A DNA stretch of 64,000 nt from Natronorubrum halalkaliphilum (GTDB lineage: Archaea > Halobacteriota > Halobacteria > Halobacteriales > Natrialbaceae): positions 2,947 to 66,946 of the forward strand of contig NZ_WUYX01000038.1 in the NCBI RefSeq assembly GCF_009834785.1, given 5' to 3'. Under the pieces are notes generated by a model that saw nothing but the letters and a program-made list of their open reading frames with translations, did no database searches and had not been told where the DNA came from. A program made the position numbers and the translations under genes. This document shows, piece by piece, positions 1-6,959 of the stretch; position 1 is the stretch's first letter; each line of letters opens with the position of its first letter.

Positions 1-219
1 AGTACAGCCAGAGCGTCCGTGTGGCCGGTAGACGACGAAACAGTACCAGCCGTCCGCTCGCCGGAGCTTTTCGTGATACTCGCGATAGACCTTGAAATTC
101 CCCGGCTGGCCATCACTGTGCTCGAGCATCGTGCTCTTGATTTCGACCGGCGTTCCGTTCTGAAACCGAGCATCGTGCCAGCTGGCCCGCTCGAGCGTGA
201 ACCGGCGTTTCTTGGCCAT
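1..219 (-). CDS. Small basic protein, possible PD-(D/E)XK-type nuclease (3' end outside window)
   Basis: An open frame starts at an ATG at 217-219 and runs off the left edge, giving 73 visible residues. It begins MAKKRRFTLERASWHDARF and contains VEIKST followed by a YCFVVYRP strand. A Glu-x-Lys on one strand followed by a hydrophobic strand is what the core of PD-(D/E)XK nucleases and resolvases looks like, but with the rest missing this stays a suggestion. It lies 37 bases downstream of the membrane-protein operon and probably belongs to it. Its basic N-terminus differs from the usual acidic haloarchaeal proteins and fits nucleic-acid binding. Confidence 0.6.
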   Translation of the reverse strand, partial: MAKKRRFTLERASWHDARFQNGTPVEIKSTMLEHSDGQPGNFKVYREYHEKLRRADGWYCFVVYRPHGRSGCT

Positions 220-256
220 TCGTTTCTCACACGCCGTGCCGAAGTGGTTCGCTCGC

Positions 257-589
257 TTACTCCGGTTCATGAGTCTCCGTTTCGATGGGCTGGGCCTGCG
301 TCCCGATCGGGACGGTCGGTCGGTCCCACTCGCGAAGGCGGTTGATCGTTTCGGGAATGTCGGTTCCTGTGTAGTACAGCAGTTGAGACGCCCACATGAG
401 AGAATTTACGTACCACGTCCACAGCGGAAAGTCGAAGACTCCGGCCAGCGCCAGCGGTATCGCGAACACGTTCAGTTTGATCGCGAGCAGGACCGCCGGT
501 AGTTCCCACAGCCCGCCCGCGACGGTCGCGAGCAGGACGGCGATAACAACGTCTGCTGAGTGCCGAGAGAGCCGACGACGGAGCCTCAC
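257..589 (-). CDS. Small membrane protein of the integrated element
   Basis: This 110-residue protein has a basic N-terminus (MRLRRRLSRHS) and two hydrophobic segments at about residues 13-32 and 33-55. A more amphipathic stretch near 58-75 may also enter the membrane, and the C-terminal tail is polar. I do not recognise the family. Its ATG overlaps the stop codon of the upstream gene by four bases (ATGA), so it is translationally coupled to the preceding genes. Small TM proteins in this position are common in archaeal virus structural cassettes, but nothing in the protein itself proves a structural role. Confidence 0.65.
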   Translation of the reverse strand: MRLRRRLSRHSADVVIAVLLATVAGGLWELPAVLLAIKLNVFAIPLALAGVFDFPLWTWYVNSLMWASQLLYYTGTDIPETINRLREWDRPTVPIGTQAQPIETETHEPE

Positions 590-1026
590 GGGTCCACCCT
601 CCGTTCGTCTCGCCAGCGCCGATCAGCTTGCGCCGGCTGGTAGATGAACAACGCCGCGGTCAACAGACCGATCACGCCGAACGAGTACGCACCCTTCGCG
701 ATCGCGGCGACGGCGACCGTGCTCGAGCCGCCGATGATCGCGAGCATCTGTCGATCGAAGACCCCACGTTCGTAGTCTCGCCGCAGTTCGTGAGCAACAC
801 CGGCAACGTAGCCAATTCCGATAGCTCCAGCAGCAACACAGGGAACACACGCAGCTTGTGCACGTCCAACCGGCGAGAACTGAGGCCCGACTTGCGACCC
901 GCCCGCACCGATCACGGCGAGCCCGCCGACCATCGCCCCGCCCCGCTCGAGGAACCCGCGACGAGTCGGCCCCGTATTTTCGTGGGCCGTGGGCTGTGGC
1001 CCGCCGTCATCTGCAGCCGACATCAT
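586..1026 (-). CDS. Tat-type exported membrane protein of the integrated element
   Basis: The protein has 146 residues. The N-terminus carries TRRGFLERGG followed by a glycine-rich hydrophobic stretch, a typical twin-arginine signal. A Cys-Val-Pro-Cys pair follows near residue 60, then hydrophobic segments at roughly residues 65-80, 95-112 and 114-130, and a basic tail. It is therefore probably a Tat-targeted protein with several membrane segments. The start overlaps the upstream stop by four bases and the stop overlaps the next start by four bases. The family is not recognised. The membrane location is inferred from hydrophobicity only. Confidence 0.65.
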   Translation of the reverse strand: MMSAADDGGPQPTAHENTGPTRRGFLERGGAMVGGLAVIGAGGSQVGPQFSPVGRAQAACVPCVAAGAIGIGYVAGVAHELRRDYERGVFDRQMLAIIGGSSTVAVAAIAKGAYSFGVIGLLTAALFIYQPAQADRRWRDERRVDP

Positions 1027-1583
1027 GCACCTCCCGCTCGAGTGCGAGCGACCAGGCCGGCCGTCGCGATCGCCGCCGCGGCGACGGCGACACCGGCACC
1101 GAAGCCGGGCACGCTGTCAGCGTCCTCGCCGAACATCACGCCGCCAACGGACTCGTCGTCGGCCGCGATGTACCCGCCCGCGATGTGGTCCTCGTTCTCG
1201 ACTTCGATGATCGCGCGATACTCGGTTTCCGGTTCAAGGTCGTCCTCGGCTTCCGTGCCGACAGTGTACTCGTTCCTCACCGTCTCGTTCGGCGAGCCGG
1301 TTACGCTGTCCTCGAGCACGGCCGTCGCGTTCTCGCCAGACTCGTTGTACTCGGTCTCGTCATAGACCGTCAGCGCGAGGGCTTCCGAATCGGTGTTCGT
1401 AAACTCTTCGGCGAACTCGAGATCGAGCTCAACGTAGCTAGTATTCTCGGTGGTTTCGACTGTCGTGTTCTCGAGCTCAGTCAGCTCCGTGTCTTCGGCC
1501 GCGCCGACCGCCGCGAAACCGGCGATCGCGATAGTGATGAGTGAAAGTGCGACGACTGCCGTGGTGAAGTTGGAAAATTGCAT
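1023..1583 (-). CDS. Secreted PGF-CTERM surface protein of the integrated element
   Basis: The protein has 186 residues. Residues 1-28 form a Sec-type signal peptide. A Thr/Glu-rich acidic domain follows that looks beta-rich. The C-terminus has VPGFGAG, then about 18 alanine- and valine-rich hydrophobic residues and a short RTRAGGA tail. That tripartite end is the PGF-CTERM signal recognised by archaeosortase A in haloarchaea, so the protein is expected to be processed and lipid-anchored at the cell surface. It follows the four-TM gene by 18 bases and overlaps the next gene by four. If the element is a pleomorphic virus this is the best spike candidate, but it is much shorter than known spikes. 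Confidence 0.75.
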   Translation of the reverse strand: MQFSNFTTAVVALSLITIAIAGFAAVGAAEDTELTELENTTVETTENTSYVELDLEFAEEFTNTDSEALALTVYDETEYNESGENATAVLEDSVTGSPNETVRNEYTVGTEAEDDLEPETEYRAIIEVENEDHIAGGYIAADDESVGGVMFGEDADSVPGFGAGVAVAAAAIATAGLVARTRAGGA

Positions 1584-1601
1584 TGTGACCCTCTGAAGCG
1601 A

Positions 1602-2033
1602 TTACTTGTAGGCGATAACGTAGAACGCGCCGGCGTTCAGAATGACCGTGAACCAGCCGATGTACCACATCGATCCCATTGCGACGGAGACGGCCGGCAC
1701 GAGTCCGGTCAGGATGTTCAGAATCACGGCCAGGAGGACAACGACGGTCTCGATGTCGGTCCACTCTTCCGGCGTGTTCTCGTTCGTAAGCCAGGCCGTG
1801 ACGAGAATCCCCATCCCGAGGATGAACGCGTACGTGATCTCGGTGCCGTGAGCCGCGTACAGCGCGTCCGTGAGTGAGCGGTTGAACGGAGCGAAGAACT
1901 CGAACGTTCCGACCGCCCCCATCGCGAACGACGCCATCACGAACAACGGCGCGAGAATGCTATCTGTGAGGTCGATGCCGTCTTCCCGGCGAACCGAGCC
2001 GGGAACCATATTCTGCGGTAGGCTAAGTGCCAT
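1602..2033 (-). CDS. Four-TM membrane protein of the integrated element
   Basis: The protein has 143 residues if the ATG at 2031-2033 (MALSLPQN) is used. An upstream TTG at 2090 is also open but would overlap the promoter of the divergent gene. Hydrophobic segments lie at roughly residues 28-48, 68-85, 96-116 and 120-140, separated by short polar loops. It is the first gene of the leftward operon. Position and topology resemble the VP3-type matrix protein of pleolipoviruses. That resemblance comes from layout and topology, not from a sequence match I can verify. Confidence 0.7.
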   Translation of the reverse strand: MALSLPQNMVPGSVRREDGIDLTDSILAPLFVMASFAMGAVGTFEFFAPFNRSLTDALYAAHGTEITYAFILGMGILVTAWLTNENTPEEWTDIETVVVLLAVILNILTGLVPAVSVAMGSMWYIGWFTVILNAGAFYVIAYK

Positions 2034-2092
2034 ACGAACGCCCCGTTTCCCCGCCCCGACGAAAAGGTCAGGAAAACCAAGGTTCAACAAAC

Positions 2093-2098
2093 TTTATA
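2093..2098 (+). promoter_or_regulatory. TATA box for the AbrB-like gene
   Basis: TTTATA is centred about 27 bases before the ATG at 2123. That spacing predicts a transcript that starts at or within a few bases of the start codon (leaderless), and it supports choosing 2123 as the start. Confidence 0.6.
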
Positions 2099-2122
2099 CC
2101 AAGGCGGGTTGCTGCCAGTCCC

Positions 2123-2308
2123 ATGGCGTTGAATAAACTCAGACAGTTAGACCAGAACTCAGCCGGGATTACGTTACCGAAGGACGATCTTCGTATTGAG
2201 GGACTGCTCGACGAGAACGGTGATGTTGATGGGGAGCACCAAATTCACGTTCGGCATATTGGAGACGGTGAATGGATGCTTGAACTTGTTGAGGGAATTC
2301 ACAGGTGA
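2123..2308 (+). CDS. AbrB-like small DNA-binding protein
   Basis: The protein has 61 residues and begins MALNKLRQLDQNSAGITLPK. A K-x-x-x-L-x-x-S-x-x-I-T-L-P-K core with a following D/E-rich strand is the layout of haloarchaeal SpoVT/AbrB-type swapped-hairpin proteins, which act as transcription regulators or antitoxins. It is transcribed divergently from the membrane-protein operon (gap 2034-2122), so it may regulate that operon. No partner toxin gene lies next to it. A TATA box at 2093 supports the start. The family assignment is by motif and size only. Confidence 0.65.
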   Translation: MALNKLRQLDQNSAGITLPKDDLRIEGLLDENGDVDGEHQIHVRHIGDGEWMLELVEGIHR

Positions 2309-2415
2309 GCAAAATTGATCAAATAGATCCTATAGGATACATACACGTAGAGTATACATTGGTAAAATAATTATCGTAATTGGATACAGATCCAATTAAT
2401 GGATGTGTATCGTTG

Positions 2416-3060
2416 TTAGTAGTCGAAGTCGGTATCGTCCAAATTATCTGGCAATTCGTGAGTATGATCTCCGACAGTAGTATCACTTGAACTGTGGATA
2501 ATTTGAACGGTTATGTCTTCATGTGCAGGTTCTGGATCGCTATCGTCAGCAAGTTCTGTATCACCTGCATTATCAGCGGATGTACTCATACTGATTTCAA
2601 CTGTAGAGCCGCCATCAAACTCTTCCTCGTCTATTGCATCCCCGCTTTCTCCGTTCACTAAGATTGAGACAGTATCATCACCTGAAAGGTGTCCATCAGA
2701 AACATCAGCCCAGTCACTATCCGAGTCGAATGAAGCTAATTCTTCATTGTTTTCACCTCTAACTACAACCCGCATATTTTCTGCGCTAAAGCTATCCCCT
2801 GTTTGGTGGGAAAGATAGAATAGGCTTTCTTCATTTTCGTCTTCATCAGGGTGCCAGTCGGAATTGGCATTCATGTCCGTCCCAACGTTCGCAGGAATTC
2901 CATCATCTTGGAGATCATCGCCCATGCCCATCACGAACGCAGCAATAACCGCTGCCAGAATGACGGTGACTGCAACCATCAGCACGACACCGATAACCGG
3001 GCTCACTGCCCGTTCTTCTTTACTACCGATCAGCTTCGGTTTGACTTCTTTCAAATCCAT
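2416..3060 (-). CDS. Archaeal type IV pilin-like protein
   Basis: The protein has 214 residues from the ATG at 3058-3060. The N-terminus has ERAVSPVIGVVLMVAVTVIL, the conserved archaeal pilin N-terminal segment (formerly DUF1628), preceded by a short basic leader that a PibD-type peptidase would remove. The rest is an acidic Asp/Glu/Ser-rich, probably beta-rich domain ending in a His/Asp-rich tail. Codon use is unlike that of its neighbours, with many AT-ending codons, and the flanks are AT-rich, which suggests separate acquisition. An in-frame upstream extension to 3270 looks non-coding. Likely role: adhesion pilus subunit or a surface protein of the element. Confidence 0.85.
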   Translation of the reverse strand: MDLKEVKPKLIGSKEERAVSPVIGVVLMVAVTVILAAVIAAFVMGMGDDLQDDGIPANVGTDMNANSDWHPDEDENEESLFYLSHQTGDSFSAENMRVVVRGENNEELASFDSDSDWADVSDGHLSGDDTVSILVNGESGDAIDEEEFDGGSTVEISMSTSADNAGDTELADDSDPEPAHEDITVQIIHSSSDTTVGDHTHELPDNLDDTDFDY

Positions 3061-3390
3061 GTTTATCACGCACCCGTGAACGGTGAGAAAGCTTATCCCC
3101 GGTACTGTGGTAGGCACCCGGTGACGCTCGAGGGGGATTGGAAACCACAACACCTCGGCGTCGCCTTCTCGTTGTTTCCGGTGCTGATAGCATCCAGTGG
3201 ATTCACCGTATATATAATTAGTTGTTAGTGAGAATGTTTGTGTCAAAAGATATGTAATAGTCACTTTCAATCCTGATAATCAAGTGGGTACAGAAACCCT
3301 ACAGCGCGGTCTTGAAGCCGCGTCGTCTTGCGATATCACATGTGAGACCGTAGACGATACCGTTTTGCCAGTTCGAGGCAATCGCCAACT
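3061..3390. other. AT-rich intergenic region with TATA-like element
   Basis: This 330-base gap lies between the divergently transcribed pilin and HTH genes. It contains TATATATAATTA at 3209-3220, a good TATA element readable in either direction. If it drives the pilin, that mRNA would have a leader of roughly 120 bases, which is unusual for a haloarchaeon. I see no ORF with coding character here. Confidence 0.45.
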
Positions 3391-4224
3391 ATGGAGTGGG
3401 ATGAACCGTTGATCGACGAACGCGACCTGGCGCGCACCTACGATCCGCGGTCCTACGAGGACCCGTGGACTGCGGTGCTCGATTACGAGGCAGTCATGCG
3501 ATACGCGAGCGAACATCCGAACAAGGGCTCGCACGCGATCTCGACGGCGCTCGAAATTCCTCGCTCTCGAATCCGCCCGTGGCTCGACGAGGGGAGCAAA
3601 CCGGACCCAGCCCACGCTATCGAGACGGCCCGCGACTACGGCTGGCTCGATGCGACATATCAGGACCCCGAATTCGTCGCCCTGAACACGCTCGTCGCGA
3701 ACGTTTTCTCCGGTGGCTCGATCGACAAGGAACGGTTCCAGCCGTCGTTCGCACTGAACCACCGCGACCACCGCTCTCACGTGATCGACGCCCTCGAGGG
3801 TGCCGGGCTCGAGTACGAGTTCTTCAACGAGGATGACGACGGCCGGGCAACGGAAGTCCGGCCGACCGACGACGCATCCGTACTCGGCCGAACGCTGGCC
3901 GTCCTTGGCGCGCCGATCGGACCGAAAGCTGACCTCGAGGATCTCTCGCTCCCGTGGTATCTCGACGACGCGCCGTTCGAGACTCGCGAAGTATTCGTAC
4001 TCGCGTATCTGGCGAATCGGGCGATCCATCACCGAGACAAGAATACGGTACACATTCAGGAAGAACGATCGACACGCTATCGCGATGAGCTGGCCGCGCT
4101 GGTCGAAGACATCGCGAAGGAACCTGTGACCGCCAGCGATCGAGCGGTGACGATCTCGGCGGCTGCTGCTCAATCGCTTGGACTGCAGCCGCGGTATCGC
4201 ACCCCGAACGAGCCCACCGAGTGA
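3391..4224 (+). CDS. HTH plus degenerate LAGLIDADG-like domain protein
   Basis: The protein has 277 residues. Residues about 28-90 contain a helix-turn-helix-like stretch (ISTALEIPRSRIRPWLDEG). The C-terminal part has GRTLAVLGAPIG and then LPWYLDDAPFETREVFVLAYL. That arrangement resembles the helix of LAGLIDADG endonucleases and of WhiA-type regulators (LP-x-x-L-x-x-A-P-x-x-x-R-x-x-F-x-x-x-x). The acidic catalytic residues normally ending the helix are replaced (YLANRA), so nuclease activity is unlikely and DNA binding or regulation is more plausible. The minus-strand ORF over the same bases (3280-4173) has Arg-rich shadow composition and was not chosen. The fold assignment is inference. Confidence 0.7.
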   Translation: MEWDEPLIDERDLARTYDPRSYEDPWTAVLDYEAVMRYASEHPNKGSHAISTALEIPRSRIRPWLDEGSKPDPAHAIETARDYGWLDATYQDPEFVALNTLVANVFSGGSIDKERFQPSFALNHRDHRSHVIDALEGAGLEYEFFNEDDDGRATEVRPTDDASVLGRTLAVLGAPIGPKADLEDLSLPWYLDDAPFETREVFVLAYLANRAIHHRDKNTVHIQEERSTRYRDELAALVEDIAKEPVTASDRAVTISAAAAQSLGLQPRYRTPNEPTE

Positions 4225-4239
4225 ATCAGTTATCGGAAC

Positions 4240-4503
4240 CTACTCCTCTTTTTCCAGATCCGAAGCCAGGAGGTCACCTTCGAGATACGCGTGACCGTGA
4301 TCGGTGATCCGGTACAGTCCCTCGTCGACGCGATCGACGAGTCCGGCGTCGGCCAGCTTTCCGAGACGTGTACTCAGGTAGTGTCGTGAGTAATCCGTAT
4401 TCACCGAGAGAACGCGCGGAGACAGCGTCAGCCCACTATCTGTGAGAGTCTCGAGGATTCTGTCATCCGCCTGTGTCATCCACGACACCCTCGGTCTTCG
4501 CAT
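4240..4503 (-). CDS. PhiH1 repressor-like winged-helix regulator
   Basis: The protein has 87 residues. It contains WMTQADDRILETL, SPRVLSVNTDYSRHYLSTRL, and GLYRITDHGHAYLEGDL, the hallmarks of the haloarchaeal family related to the repressor of halovirus PhiH1 (winged helix). It lies convergent to the HTH/LAGLIDADG-like gene (15-base gap) and faces away from the integrase operon, so it may repress that operon or its own promoter. TGATAAAA at 4526-4533 (minus strand) sits about 27 bases before the ATG, which supports a leaderless start. Confidence 0.8.
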   Translation of the reverse strand: MRRPRVSWMTQADDRILETLTDSGLTLSPRVLSVNTDYSRHYLSTRLGKLADAGLVDRVDEGLYRITDHGHAYLEGDLLASDLEKEE

Positions 4504-4525
4504 ATGGAAACGTTCTGTACCGGCA

Positions 4526-4533
4526 TTTTATCA
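4526..4533 (-). promoter_or_regulatory. TATA box for PhiH1-like repressor
   Basis: On the minus strand this reads TGATAAAA, centred 27 bases upstream of the ATG at 4503. It predicts a leaderless transcript. Confidence 0.5.
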
Positions 4534-4596
4534 ATACTGATTAGATTCGTCTGGCGAACCATTTGTTACTCTGTAGATTAACGTACGGTCGGTTGA

Positions 4597-4603
4597 TTAT
4601 AAG
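4597..4603 (+). promoter_or_regulatory. Candidate promoter of integrase operon
   Basis: TTATAAG on the plus strand predicts transcription starting near 4626. It lies in the gap between the divergent repressor gene and the integrase operon, so a repressor operator may overlap it. The resulting mRNA would have a leader of more than 350 bases that includes two hairpins. Confidence 0.45.
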
Positions 4604-4684
4604 TAGACGGGATGTTTCAGTGCGGGTGACGGAGGCCAGACGGACCCGCCGGTACCCGGTCGGGTTCTCGTCAGAAATGCGGAC

Positions 4685-4735
4685 CCGATGCTTGGGACAT
4701 CGGCCCGCCTGGCTTCCGTAAACCAGCTACGGAAG
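4685..4735 (+). other. Two adjacent hairpins in the integrase-operon leader
   Basis: CCGATG (4685-4690) pairs with CATCGG (4698-4703). Immediately downstream CTTCCGTA (4713-4720) pairs with TACGGAAG (4728-4735) around a seven-base loop. They could be a transcription-attenuating RNA structure, a recombinase or repressor binding site, or part of a small RNA. The gap 4504-4982 otherwise shows no convincing gene. Confidence 0.4.
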
Positions 4736-4982
4736 CATGTATTCGCGCAACCGCACGGGGCAAAAACCCCCCGATAGACCGCAGTACTCGAGCCTTAGCC
4801 GACAGCCCACGCTCGAGTCGAACCGCCCGCAGACGCTTTTCGGAAATTACGGAAACGACCCGGATAGGACTAAGAGTGCAGCATACAGTCGTTACAACGC
4901 ACCGACGGACAGCAGCCGCGCACGCCCCCGTATCCAAAGCAGTGGCGTGCACGGCTCGTCCGCGGTCCCACAGAGTGAGACC

Positions 4983-5060
4983 ATGAGCAAAATTGCACGC
5001 AACCACGGTAAGCGTACCGGATACTGTAACCAGAGTAACGCTCTCGAGGTGACTCGATGA
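4983..5060 (+). CDS. Possible 25-residue peptide at the start of the integrase operon
   Basis: This short ORF encodes MSKIARNHGKRTGYCNQSNA plus five residues. Its stop overlaps the next ATG in the ATGA arrangement used by the other genes of this operon, which is the main reason to list it. The peptide is basic, with no recognisable family. It could be a leader peptide or chance. The longer ORF in the same frame starting at 4737 crosses the hairpins and does not look coding. Confidence 0.3.
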   Translation: MSKIARNHGKRTGYCNQSNALEVTR

Positions 5061-5365
5061 GCGACGAGTTTCTCGCCCTGGAGCGCCAGGCCGACGCGAT
5101 GGAACGCCAGGCGGAGGCCCTCGAGGCGATCGCGACCGAGATCCGCTATCAGAACGCGGCGCTCGTCGAGACGATCGACGCGATCGACCAGCTGGCCGCG
5201 CACGTCGACGACCACCACGTTTCCGAAACGGAGCCGCGGAACCGGTCGGGAACCGCGCTGCAGACGGCGATCGCCGATCGACTGTTCGAACGCGACGACT
5301 GCGAAGATGGGCCGATGAGCGCGCTGCGGTTCGCCGAGAACTGGCAGGGGCGTGATGACCGATGA
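5057..5365 (+). CDS. Small coiled-coil protein of the integrase operon
   Basis: The protein has 102 residues. Residues 5-50 (LALERQADAMERQAEALEAI and on) have a regular heptad pattern predicting a coiled coil, followed by a charged linker and a short C-terminal helix (SALRFAENWQG). I do not recognise the family. Its stop overlaps the next gene's start (ATGA), as in the rest of the operon. A structural or regulatory accessory of the element, such as a DNA-bridging or copy-control protein, is possible but unproven. Confidence 0.65.
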   Translation: MSDEFLALERQADAMERQAEALEAIATEIRYQNAALVETIDAIDQLAAHVDDHHVSETEPRNRSGTALQTAIADRLFERDDCEDGPMSALRFAENWQGRDDR

Positions 5366-5568
5366 GCCTGTACGGCGTCTGCGACGACTGCGGCGACCAG
5401 GCAACGCTTCGGTACAAGCCGGATCTGGCACTCGATGACCAGCCGCGGCCGTCAGTCTGTAACTGCTGCCGAATGCGCCGGGAGGAACGAATGGTTGACC
5501 AGTTCCGCGAGGAACGTCCCGTCCCGCCACACGTTCCACCCACTCCAGACGAGGGTGAGTGCAAATGA
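5362..5568 (+). CDS. Small zinc-ribbon-like protein of the integrase operon
   Basis: The protein has 68 residues with Cys-Asp-Asp-Cys near residues 7-10 and Cys-Asn-Cys-Cys near residues 32-35, giving a four-Cys zinc-ribbon or zinc-finger arrangement, then a charged, proline-rich tail. Small zinc-ribbon proteins beside integrases in haloarchaeal elements may bind DNA or act as excision factors, but this one has no recognised function. It overlaps the upstream gene by four bases and the integrase by four bases (ATGA), so all three are probably made from one mRNA. Confidence 0.65.
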   Translation: MSLYGVCDDCGDQATLRYKPDLALDDQPRPSVCNCCRMRREERMVDQFREERPVPPHVPPTPDEGECK

Positions 5569-6590
5569 TTACGCCTGAAGAGATGACGCCACGCGAAGCG
5601 TGGCACCGGTATCTCGATGGCCGGCGAACGGAACTAACGGAGGAAACCGCGTCGACGTACCACTACCGGTTGAAATTGTTCGCTGAATGGTGCGAAGACA
5701 ATGCGATTGAGACGGTCTCCGAGTTGGATGGCTGGACACTCGATCAGTACGAATCTCATCGCTCTGGTCAGGATGTGGCTTCGACGACGCTCCACAACGA
5801 GATGGAGACGATTAAAACGTTCATCGAATATCTCGAGCGGATCGAGGCCGTTGAAGAGGGTCTTACTGAGCGGGTGAACGTTCCGCACGTCCCTCGAGAT
5901 GAGCGGTCACGTGAGACGAAGTTATCGACAGAGCAAGCGCTCGAGTTGATTCGACACTATCGTTCGGACGACACCTTACGCGGTTGCAGGCGACACGCGT
6001 TGTTGGAGACAGCGTGGCACACTGGAGCGAGACTCGGCGGACTCCGAGCGCTTGATCTCCGCGACGACGATCGCGACGAGCAGACGATCGAATTCGTTCA
6101 TCGGCCAGAATCGGAGACGGGGCTGAAGAACAAGCACGAAGGCGAACGAGTGGTTGCGCTGAACGAACACGTTTGTAAAACGATCTCGACGTACATCCAG
6201 AGACACCGGTACGATAAGCACGACGAACATGGTCGGCAGCCACTGCTTTCGTCGATGCAGGGTCGTCCACAACCCGACACGGTTCGGATTTGGATGTATC
6301 TCGCGACCTTCCCCTGTGTCAGCGCCGCGTGTCCTCATGGGTACGACCCGGAAGCGTGTGAGTTCAGCAGTTATTCGACGTCGAGTCAGTGTCCGTCGTC
6401 ACGCGCACCGCACCATGTTCGAACTGGTTCGATCACTTGGCACTGCGACCGGGGCGTTCCTCGAGAGGTAACCTCTGAGAGAGTGAACGCATCACAGGAC
6501 GTGATAGACGAGTATTATGACAAGTCTCAGAAACGAGAGCGGATGGAAAAGCGGCGGCGAGCACATATCGACAAGCTCGGAATTAATTAA
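5565..6590 (+). CDS. Tyrosine recombinase/integrase (XerC/D-like, haloarchaeal)
   Basis: The protein has 341 residues from the ATG at 5565; a GTG two codons upstream is possible, but the ATGA overlap favours the ATG. The N-terminal SAM-like core-binding domain covers residues about 8-100. The catalytic domain shows Arg156 in TGARLGGLR, a candidate Lys at 188 or 190, His283-x-x-Arg286, His293 and the tyrosine in DEYYD (317 or 318). A Cys/His-rich insertion (residues 251-276) before the HxxR box is typical of haloarchaeal integrases and may bind zinc. It catalyses site-specific integration and excision of the element. It is the last gene of its operon and probably lies near the attachment site. 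Confidence 0.9.
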   Translation: MITPEEMTPREAWHRYLDGRRTELTEETASTYHYRLKLFAEWCEDNAIETVSELDGWTLDQYESHRSGQDVASTTLHNEMETIKTFIEYLERIEAVEEGLTERVNVPHVPRDERSRETKLSTEQALELIRHYRSDDTLRGCRRHALLETAWHTGARLGGLRALDLRDDDRDEQTIEFVHRPESETGLKNKHEGERVVALNEHVCKTISTYIQRHRYDKHDEHGRQPLLSSMQGRPQPDTVRIWMYLATFPCVSAACPHGYDPEACEFSSYSTSSQCPSSRAPHHVRTGSITWHCDRGVPREVTSERVNASQDVIDEYYDKSQKRERMEKRRRAHIDKLGIN

Positions 6591-6959
6591 ACAATGGAGA
6601 GTAAGAATATTGGTTTGTTAGGCCCCAAGAACCACGCGAACAGCAATAGAGCAACGCCGGGCGATCCCACTAATTTTGCGCCGGACAAATCCGTGAGACG
6701 CGGATTCGTTATATCAACCGATTCGATCCCGGTGTCTATACTCCGCACAGCGGTGCGTGGCGACGCGAAGACGTTACCAACATACGCTGGTCGGTGCGGG
6801 GGTCAGGTCGACGCAGAGCGGTATTCAAATCTGGCGCGTCGGCAGTACGTCGTCTCTACTCGGACGTCGATCGTTTTGAGAACCTCGAGCGCCGTGAGGC
6901 GTTCGAGAACACGCAACTCGAACGAACATGCGATACCCCGCAAGCGATAGTGACCGTCG
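6591..6959. other. Gap after the integrase; no supported gene
   Basis: The 369 bases downstream of the integrase carry only short ORFs without coding character. The likely attachment junction should lie here or just beyond. I looked for a tRNA 3' end and found none. A weak hairpin (AATCCG with CGGATT) occurs near 6690-6710. Confidence 0.4.

Larger units (their letters stand above)
1..6600. mobile_element. Integrated virus- or plasmid-like element (one end)
   Basis: The stretch carries a tyrosine integrase (5565-6590), a PhiH1-type repressor, an AbrB-like small protein, a pilin much richer in AT than its surroundings, and a tightly packed leftward operon of small membrane or secreted proteins. 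The region has no recognisable housekeeping gene. The order of a four-TM protein followed by an exported, membrane-anchored protein and then small TM proteins recalls pleolipovirus structural cassettes. However, no long spike protein and no replication protein is visible, so a plasmid-like integrative element is equally possible. The left end lies outside the window. No att repeat was identified near the integrase, so the right boundary at about 6600 is only an estimate. Confidence 0.6.

Noticed and set aside
3280-4173. Minus-strand ORF of 297 residues
   Set aside because: Arg-rich composition and complete overlap with the better plus-strand gene at 3391-4224.
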